A stretch of 33,179 nucleotides of DNA. Source: an uncultured bacterium. Its GTDB lineage: Bacteria; Patescibacteriota; Minisyncoccia; UBA9983. A model generated the notes under the pieces. The model had not been told where the DNA came from. It searched no databases and saw only the letters and a program-made list of their open reading frames with translations. Below are positions 15,033 through 20,241 of this stretch, one piece after another (the stretch's first letter is position 1; every line of letters begins with the position of its first letter). The stretch lies in contig CAJVWH010000007.1 of NCBI GenBank assembly GCA_913009575.1, positions 1 through 33,179 on the forward strand. The letters are read 5' to 3'. Position numbers and translations under genes: made by a program.

Positions 15033-15764
15033 ATGTCATCACTATTGGAAATACACGTAAAAAACAACCAGCTGGGACACGGCTATTTATTGGTTGGAGA
15101 TATTGAGGTTTCAAGGAGGATGGCGCTGGAGGCGGCATCCGCTCTTTTCGGCTATGCGGTAGCCGAATTAAAAAAGCATCCTGATTTTTATCATCAGGCG
15201 TTTGAATTATTTGGGATTAAAGAAAGCCATGAATTAAAAGGCAAGAGTTCGCTCCGCCCTTTTATAGGCGAAAAGAAAATTTTTATTCTGGAAATATTTT
15301 CTTTCAGTATTGAATCCGCCAATGCACTGCTCAAAATTTTTGAAGAGCCGCCTGAAGGAACGCATTTTTTTATCATTGTTCCGTCTGTTGGCGATATGAT
15401 TCCAACTCTTCGCTCGCGTCTTATAGTCATTGATAACTCAATGTCTGGGAAAGAAAACAAAGAAGACGGCAGTTGTGGAGAATTTTTGCGTTCTCTGCCC
15501 GGCAAAAGAATGGAAATAATCAATAAAATCGGAAAAGATAAAAATAAGGCGGTTGAGTTTTTAAATGGTTTGGAATTGGAAATTTTTCGCCGGCGCCGGC
15601 GCGGCCGTCATGCGGCTTCGGAAGCTGCATCCGCATCATGCGGCTTCGGAAGCTGCATGGATTTTTTGGATGAGATCCGGGCGGCGCGGGAGTTTCTTTT
15701 CAGCCGTTCTCCAAATGTGAAAATGATTCTTGAGCATATTGCGCTAACACTGCCAAAAGTGTAA
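15033..15764 (+). CDS. holB: DNA polymerase III delta'-like clamp-loader subunit
   Basis: A 243-aa AAA+-related protein. HGYLLVGDIE occupies the Walker A position but lacks GxGK[ST], as in non-ATP-binding delta' subunits. SIESANALLKIFEEPPEGTHFFI and PTLRSRLIVI match the HolB/DnaX pattern; the latter holds the arginine of the SRC-like motif. It should help load the beta clamp in DNA replication. The zinc-binding cysteines of DnaX are absent. A GC-rich stretch at 15589-15658 encodes Arg/Ala/Ser-rich sequence and contains two copies of a palindromic repeat, foreign to the family. The ATG lies 2 nt after tRNA-Thr with no Shine-Dalgarno, so tRNA 3'-end processing would leave a 2-nt leader. Confidence 0.75.
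   Translation: MSSLLEIHVKNNQLGHGYLLVGDIEVSRRMALEAASALFGYAVAELKKHPDFYHQAFELFGIKESHELKGKSSLRPFIGEKKIFILEIFSFSIESANALLKIFEEPPEGTHFFIIVPSVGDMIPTLRSRLIVIDNSMSGKENKEDGSCGEFLRSLPGKRMEIINKIGKDKNKAVEFLNGLELEIFRRRRRGRHAASEAASASCGFGSCMDFLDEIRAAREFLFSRSPNVKMILEHIALTLPKV
15609..15658. repeat. Two palindromic repeats inside the holB-like gene
   Basis: A 22-nt unit beginning CATGCGGCTTC and ending GAAGCTGCAT occurs at 15609-15630 and 15637-15658. Each folds into a ~10-bp hairpin with one mismatch. A third, variant copy is intergenic at 18386-18410. Confidence 0.85.
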
Positions 15765-15765
15765 A

Positions 15766-16326
15766 ATGAAATGTATGGCTTATGATTTTTCGCGAATAAA
15801 AAACAGGGGAGAGGAGATTAAAGAATGGTTCAAAAAAGAATGCGCTGTTTTGCGCACCGGGCGGGCGACCCCGACTATTGTTGAAAATTTACAAGTTGAC
15901 TCTTACGGCGCCAAGGTGCCGTTAAAACAAATTGCTTCAATTGGTATTGAAGACGCGCGGACAATTAGAATTACCCCTTGGGACACTTCCGCGCTCAAAA
16001 ACATTGAACACGCCGTTGCCGTTTCTAACCTTGGCGCCCAGCCGATATCCGACAAGGAATCGGTCCGTGTCCGCCTTCCCGAACTGACGGAAGAACGCCG
16101 AAAGTCATTGGTTAAAATTCTTAATGAAAAACTTGAAGAGGCAAAAATTTCCTTGAGGCAGGAAAGAGATGAGATTTGGAAAAATATCCAAGAAAAGGAG
16201 CGCGACAATGAAATCAGCGAAGATGACAAATACAAATTTAAAGACGATTTGCAGGAAATTATAGAGAAAACGGTAAAAAATTTGGAAGAAACGGCTGATA
16301 GAAAAAGAGTGGAAATTAGCAATTAG
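15766..16326 (+). CDS. frr: Ribosome recycling factor
   Basis: A 186-aa factor that, with EF-G, splits post-termination ribosomes. LRTGRATPTIVENLQVDSYG, PLKQIASI, ARTIRITPWD and VRVRLPELTEERR are diagnostic. The rest is the long three-helix bundle (LEEAKISLRQERDEIWK...). The length is normal. The first ATG at 15766 lies one base after the holB stop; a second ATG at 15775 (MAYDF) fits the family's usual length equally well. It ends in TAG, which the RF1 encoded nearby would read. Confidence 0.98.
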   Translation: MKCMAYDFSRIKNRGEEIKEWFKKECAVLRTGRATPTIVENLQVDSYGAKVPLKQIASIGIEDARTIRITPWDTSALKNIEHAVAVSNLGAQPISDKESVRVRLPELTEERRKSLVKILNEKLEEAKISLRQERDEIWKNIQEKERDNEISEDDKYKFKDDLQEIIEKTVKNLEETADRKRVEISN

Positions 16327-16344
16327 CAATCAAAAGTTTTAATT

Positions 16345-17427
16345 ATGTCCGTAATTATATTTTTCGCGGTCCTGGCGGTTTTAATTTTGTCTCATGAGTT
16401 CGGGCATTTTATCGTTGCCAAAAAAAGCGGCATTAGGGTGGATGAGTTTGGTTTTGGATTTCCGCCCCGTCTTTTCAAATTTAAAAAAGGAGAAACACTT
16501 TACAGTTTCAATCTCTTTCCCTTTGGCGGTTTCGTGAAAATTCAAGGGGAGGAAGGCGAAAATTCGGGAGACCCGCGAAGTTTTTCTTCAAAGCCGATAT
16601 CGGTCCGCGCCGGCGTGATTGCGGCCGGAGTTGTTTTTAATTTAATATTGTCATGGTTTTTATTGTCGGGCGGATTTATGGTTGGAATGCCGGCGAGTGT
16701 TGGTTCCGCTCCGGCGGGAGCAGAGGTAAAGAACGCGAGAATTATGATTTTGCAGGTCCAAAAGGATACTCCGGCGAAAAAGGCGGGACTGGAGGCGGGC
16801 GACCAAATTCTCGGCTTTAACGTAACAGGTCTCGGCTATATTAAAGCCGAAAATATTCGGGACGTGCAGAAATTCATCTTTGAAAATAAGGGCAAGGAAA
16901 TAAACATAAAATATAAAAAAAACGGCGAAACGCTTTCAACATCGGCCATTCCCAGCATAAATCCCGGGGAAGGGAAAGGGTCTTTGGGAATTGCCATGGA
17001 TGAGATTGGAACAGTCAACCTTCCTTTTTATAGAGCATTTTGGGAAGGACTCAAAATGACTTACAACATTACAATCGCCGTGGGTGTTTCAATTTTTTAT
17101 TTTATTTCCAATGCCGCGCGCGGTTTGGCGGGCTTCGGCCAGATTATGGGACCCGTGGGCATAGTGGGCGTTACGGGCGCCGCCGCCAAACTCGGTTTTG
17201 GATACCTTCTCGGTTTTATCGCCATGCTTTCCATAAATTTGGCGATAATAAATATTCTTCCATTTCCGGCACTGGATGGAGGCCGGCTTTTGTTTTTGCT
17301 GGCGGAAAAAATTAAGGGTTCTCCAGTCAATTATAAATTCAGTAATATGGTTCACACCATCGGGCTTATAATCCTCATAATGCTGATGCTGGCGATTACA
17401 TACAAAGATATAATGCGGCTGGTATAA
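16345..17427 (+). CDS. rseP: Site-2 intramembrane metalloprotease (RseP/RasP family)
   Basis: A 360-aa membrane protease cleaving substrates within the bilayer. The zinc motif HEFGH sits at residues 17-21 in the first membrane helix, with FGFGFPPRL and LFPFGGFVKI after it. A PDZ domain spans ~115-205 (DTPAKKAGLEAGDQILGFN). The second active-site motif NILPFPALDGGRL is near residues 300-312, and MGPVGIVGV and the last hydrophobic segment complete the core. It follows frr, as in many bacteria. Likely substrates are anti-sigma factors or signal peptides, not shown here. No stress sigma gene lies in the window. Confidence 0.97.
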   Translation: MSVIIFFAVLAVLILSHEFGHFIVAKKSGIRVDEFGFGFPPRLFKFKKGETLYSFNLFPFGGFVKIQGEEGENSGDPRSFSSKPISVRAGVIAAGVVFNLILSWFLLSGGFMVGMPASVGSAPAGAEVKNARIMILQVQKDTPAKKAGLEAGDQILGFNVTGLGYIKAENIRDVQKFIFENKGKEINIKYKKNGETLSTSAIPSINPGEGKGSLGIAMDEIGTVNLPFYRAFWEGLKMTYNITIAVGVSIFYFISNAARGLAGFGQIMGPVGIVGVTGAAAKLGFGYLLGFIAMLSINLAIINILPFPALDGGRLLFLLAEKIKGSPVNYKFSNMVHTIGLIILIMLMLAITYKDIMRLV

Positions 17428-17448
17428 CCATGCGAACCAAAAACACAA

Positions 17449-17473
17449 ATGTGCAAGGCTGAGCCTTGCACAT
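17449..17473. terminator. Strong hairpin after rseP
   Basis: ATGTGCAAGGC (17449-17459), TGA loop, GCCTTGCACAT (17463-17473): a perfect 11-bp stem. The T-tract after it is poor, so this is a terminator or an mRNA 3'-end hairpin. Confidence 0.55.
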
Positions 17474-17537
17474 GTTTGGATAAATATTACTAAATTATCC
17501 TTAAGTGATTCCAAGGTATTGGGCTATTACGGCGGGG

Positions 17538-17566
17538 TGGACAGACGGTTTCGGTTATGTTATATT
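17538..17566 (+). promoter_or_regulatory. Promoter of the receiver-domain pair
   Basis: TGGACA (17538-17543), 17-bp spacer, TATATT (17561-17566) with TATGT upstream (extended -10). Transcription should start near 17573, giving a leader of about 40 nt with a Shine-Dalgarno. Confidence 0.65.
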
Positions 17567-17613
17567 GTTTTTAGTTTTTGGAACTTAAAAAAAGAATAAA
17601 GGAGGAAGGAAAG

Positions 17614-17967
17614 ATGAAAAGAAATATTGCAATGATTCTAACGCAAAATCTGGAGGATGCCTCGGAACTTTGCGGGGAACTGATGGAAATGAGAGATAAA
17701 GGAATAGTGACGGTATTTTTTAATACCGACAGACTGGCGGTTGAAGGCGGTTATCAAGAGTTGAATTTCCGCATTGAGTCTTATGAGGAAGATGACTGCG
17801 GTATTGCTCTTATTTTTATTCCGAATAAAGACAGCCAGTCTGATTATGTTAGAATTATATTAAATTGTTCAAGCCACATTCCCGTAATTCTGGGCGCGAG
17901 AGGAATAAAAGAAAACGAGGAAATTATTGACGAAGTAAAAGACATTTTTTTCAAAAAGGAGAAATAA
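17614..17967 (+). CDS. Small hypothetical protein upstream of a receiver-domain protein
   Basis: A 117-aa protein. The ATG at 17614 is preceded by a strong AAAGGAGGAAGG Shine-Dalgarno (around 17598-17609), which decides the start over an upstream in-frame start. The predicted alternation of beta strands (NIAMILTQ, GIVTVFFN, CGIALIFIP, IPVILGARG) and helices suggests a small alpha/beta Rossmann-like fold, perhaps a degenerate receiver, but the acidic pocket and phosphoacceptor are not evident. It ends 2 nt before the response regulator and is surely co-transcribed with it. Function unknown; a partner or modulator of the regulator is a guess. Confidence 0.7.
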   Translation: MKRNIAMILTQNLEDASELCGELMEMRDKGIVTVFFNTDRLAVEGGYQELNFRIESYEEDDCGIALIFIPNKDSQSDYVRIILNCSSHIPVILGARGIKENEEIIDEVKDIFFKKEK

Positions 17968-17969
17968 AA

Positions 17970-18329
17970 ATGAAAAAGAAAAAAATTGTCGTCGTTGACG
18001 ATGATAGAGAGATACGTGAATTGGCGAATTATATTGTTGAAGATTCCCTGCCCGGCGCGGTAATTCGGCTGGCGGAAAACGGTTTGGAGGGGTGGCAAAT
18101 GATTATGTCCGATAAGCCGGACATTGTCATTACGGACGTAAATATGCCGTTGATGAACGGCATAGAATTACTGAAAAATATCAAAAAGACATTTCCGGAT
18201 TTGAAAGTTATTGTCGCGACCGCTTTGCCGGAAATATATCAAAAAGAGATTATTCATTTGGGGGGCATGCTGCTTCCCAAACCTTTTTCTTATAAATCTT
18301 TGCGGAAAATTCTGCGAAGATTGCGTTAA
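17970..18329 (+). CDS. Single-domain response regulator (receiver only)
   Basis: A 119-aa CheY-like protein. Acidic residues D10-D12, phosphoacceptor D56 (in DIVITDVNMP), T84 and K104 (LLPKPF) form the complete receiver pocket. There is no output domain, so it must act through protein contacts, as CheY or Spo0F do. A Shine-Dalgarno (AAAGGAGAAA) precedes it. No histidine kinase lies in the window. An intrinsic terminator follows 20 nt downstream. Confidence 0.93.
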   Translation: MKKKKIVVVDDDREIRELANYIVEDSLPGAVIRLAENGLEGWQMIMSDKPDIVITDVNMPLMNGIELLKNIKKTFPDLKVIVATALPEIYQKEIIHLGGMLLPKPFSYKSLRKILRRLR

Positions 18330-18348
18330 TGTTGATATTATTAACAAT

Positions 18349-18381
18349 GACCATCCGCCGCGGCGGGTGGTCTTTTTTTTT
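18349..18381 (+). terminator. Intrinsic terminator
   Basis: GACCATCCGCC (18349-18359) pairs with GGCGGGTGGTC (18362-18372), followed by nine Ts. The stem core resembles the palindrome family also found at 8554 and 18504. Confidence 0.92.
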
Positions 18382-18385
18382 GCCG

Positions 18386-18410
18386 CCATGTGGCTTCAGA
18401 AGCCGCATGG
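18386..18410. repeat. Palindromic repeat, intergenic copy
   Basis: CCATGTGGCTTC, A, GAAGCCGCATGG: a 12-bp stem with one G-T pair. Same family as the two copies in the holB-like gene. Confidence 0.8.
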
Positions 18411-18493
18411 TGGGGTGTCCGATAGAAAGTTTGAATTTTTAAGATGTTTTTGGGCTTTGATTTTCTTTATATTGCCGGCGAATGTCCGTTAAA

Positions 18494-18533
18494 ATGTCCA
18501 TTAGAATCCGCCATGGCGGATTCTAATGGACAT
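18494..18533. repeat. Perfect 40-bp palindrome
   Basis: The left arm at 18494-18513 (starting ATGTCCATTAG) and right arm at 18514-18533 are exact reverse complements with no spacer. The core GAATCCGCCATGGCGGATTC resembles the rpiB palindrome. It ends 17 bp before the TTGACA of the next promoter. Confidence 0.95.
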
Positions 18534-18550
18534 AGTGTCCTTTATGGAAC

Positions 18551-18579
18551 TTGACAAAAACAGTTTTTAAATGTAAACT
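18551..18579 (+). promoter_or_regulatory. Near-consensus promoter for a short transcript
   Basis: TTGACA (18551-18556), 17-bp spacer, TAAACT (18574-18579), the best -35/-10 pair in the window. The next reading frame of any size begins ~200 nt downstream, beyond a terminator. The spacer and -10 can also fold (AAAACAGTTT with AAACTGTTTT). Confidence 0.7.
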
Positions 18580-18585
18580 GTTTTT

Positions 18586-18740
18586 TAGTCCTTGACCGAT
18601 AGAGATTAATATAATAAATTAAAAGGCACAAATGTCCATTATAATTCATTGGAATTATGGAAAATAAGATGAGGAAAATAGACGTTTCATCAGTAAATAA
18701 ACAGCCACGCGCGGGTTTTCCGCGTGTGGTTTTTATTATT
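18586..18740 (+). ncRNA. Candidate small RNA or attenuator leader (~150 nt)
   Basis: The stretch 18330-18782 has no convincing gene. It holds a strong promoter (18551-18579) and a strong intrinsic terminator (18705-18740), defining a transcript of about 150 nt. This could be an independent small RNA or a leader that attenuates the secreted-protein gene at 18783. A second TTGACC / TATAAT pair (18592-18615) has too short a spacer to count. The sequence matches no RNA family I recognise. Confidence 0.4.
18705..18740 (+). terminator. Intrinsic terminator
   Basis: CCACGCGCGG (18705-18714), GTTTT loop, CCGCGTGTGG (18720-18729), then TTTTTATTATT. One G-T pair in the stem. Confidence 0.85.
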
Positions 18741-18782
18741 AAAGGTCGAACATTTATTAAGGTAATTAACGAATAAAAAAAT

Positions 18783-19478
18783 ATGAAAAAATTACTTGCA
18801 AGTTCAACGGTTTTGGCAATGCTGGTTTCCGTCACTCCGGCTTTAGCTTACGGAGGATGGACGGGAATTCATAACAACAACAATGCGACTATCGGGAACA
18901 CTGTTGTTGTTGGAGCCAACACCGGTGGCAACACAGCTAACGGAAATAACGGCGGAAATGGCGGAAATGGCGGAAATGTATGGAACTCTGATGACGATAA
19001 CACGGGCGGAAACGGAGGAAACGGAAGTTATGGCGGAAACGGCGGAGCAATTTATACCGGTTCCGCCACGGCAGGGGCGGTTGTGGAAAATGACGTGAAT
19101 TCAAACCTTGCAGTTGTGAACAACTGCGGATGTGAGAATCGCTGTGATCCTTGCTATGACCCATGCCAAGATGAGTGCGATTCTTGCCAATGGCGGGAAG
19201 ACGGTACGGAGGTCAATAACTACAACCATGCGACTGTCTGGAACAATGTTGTTGTTGGAGCCAACACGGGAGGAAATATCGCTAACGCGGGCAGAGGCGG
19301 GGACGGCGGACACGGAGGAGATGTCGGCCAGTATGACCCCGATGACAACAACACCGGCGGAAACGGCGGAGCTGGAGGACACGGCGGAAATGGAGGCATT
19401 ATTACGACTGGGTGGTCAGACTCTTACGCGCAGGTTGTTAATGTTGTCAACACCAACATTACCCGCATCCGACGCTAA
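18783..19478 (+). CDS. Secreted Asn/Gly-rich repeat protein with a cysteine cluster
   Basis: A 231-aa exported protein with signal peptide 1-22 (ending ALA). Two modules share the pattern [AT]-x-x-N-x-V-V-V-G-A-N-T-G-G-N-x-A-N (NATIGNTVVVGANTGGNTAN; HATVWNNVVVGANTGGNIAN), each followed by Gly-Gly-Asn runs such as GGNGGNGGN. Between them, residues ~114-136 hold seven cysteines in about 20 residues (CGCENRCDPCYDPCQDECDSC, with C-x-x-C spacings), suggesting metal binding or disulfide cross-links. It closes with NVVNTNITRI. The module recurs in the next two genes, so the three probably build one surface structure. Composition is strongly biased; no enzyme motif. The upstream terminator suggests regulated expression. 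Confidence 0.8.
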   Translation: MKKLLASSTVLAMLVSVTPALAYGGWTGIHNNNNATIGNTVVVGANTGGNTANGNNGGNGGNGGNVWNSDDDNTGGNGGNGSYGGNGGAIYTGSATAGAVVENDVNSNLAVVNNCGCENRCDPCYDPCQDECDSCQWREDGTEVNNYNHATVWNNVVVGANTGGNIANAGRGGDGGHGGDVGQYDPDDNNTGGNGGAGGHGGNGGIITTGWSDSYAQVVNVVNTNITRIRR

Positions 19479-19615
19479 GAATTTCGGTACGGAAGTTTTT
19501 TTGAGACCTTCAAGGTTCTCTGCGCAGACGCCAACGGAGGTAAGAAGGGATATTTTCCTTCTTCCTTCGGGCAGACGCTTGAAAATTTTAGAAACTTTGA
19601 GCGTTTGCGCGAGGG

Positions 19616-20236
19616 ATGATGAAAAAATTTAAAGTTAAAAATTTAAAGTTAAAAATTTTAGGAATGGCGGTTTGCTTGTCTTTGTTCAGTGTCGTTCCGT
19701 TTTTAGCGAAAGCTTCTTTCTTTGATGATTTGTTTCCGGGCGTGTTCAGCGGAGGTAATGTTAACGGAGGAAGCGGAACGAATGTGACAAACGAGATTAA
19801 TGTTTCCGCCACTACGGGCGGTAATTCCGCAAACGGGAAAAACGGCGGGAACGGAGAGAACGGTAAGAACGGAGAGAATGGAAAAAGCGGAGAGATAAAA
19901 GAAGGCAAATCGGAAATCAGAATTGAGATAAAAAATACCGTCAACGGAAAAGAGATGGAGCCGACAAGCATAAAAACCAAGGGAAGCAAAGTTGAAGTGA
20001 GAAGTAAAATTGAAATTAACGGAAACGAAAAGCCGTCCATTGAAAAGAAAATCAAAATTGACGGCGAAAAAATCGGCGGGAAAGATGAAGAGAAAAATTT
20101 CGCGAAATCGGGGAATAATTTAAAAGATGGAAACAGGAAAAAGCCGGAGATAAGCGAAAAAGCGGGCGGTAAGTGGATAAGAGTATTTTTAGAAAACCTT
20201 AAGTCTTTTTTCCAAAATATTTTCAGCATTTTTTAA
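19616..20236 (+). CDS. Secreted Lys/Asn/Gly-rich protein sharing the TGGN module
   Basis: A 206-aa exported protein. GAGGG precedes paired ATGs at 19616 and 19619; either fits. The head is very basic (MMKKFKVKNLKLK), then a signal peptide to about residue 33 (FLAKA). One copy of the module is present (NVTNEINVSATTGGNSANG), followed by KNGGNGENGKNGENGK. The C-terminal half is charged, with alternating strands (SEIRIEIKNTV, SKVEVRSKIEI), ending in an amphipathic LENLKSFFQNIFSIF helix. No family is recognised. It sits 5 nt before the next gene and is likely co-transcribed with it. Probably a partner of its neighbours at the cell surface. Confidence 0.75.
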   Translation: MMKKFKVKNLKLKILGMAVCLSLFSVVPFLAKASFFDDLFPGVFSGGNVNGGSGTNVTNEINVSATTGGNSANGKNGGNGENGKNGENGKSGEIKEGKSEIRIEIKNTVNGKEMEPTSIKTKGSKVEVRSKIEINGNEKPSIEKKIKIDGEKIGGKDEEKNFAKSGNNLKDGNRKKPEISEKAGGKWIRVFLENLKSFFQNIFSIF

Positions 20237-20241
20237 ACGGT

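Noticed and set aside
18657-18776. 39-codon frame (MENKMRKIDVSSVNKQPRAG...) upstream of the secreted-protein gene
   Set aside because: A strong intrinsic terminator lies inside it and there is no Shine-Dalgarno or nearby -10; more likely noncoding.
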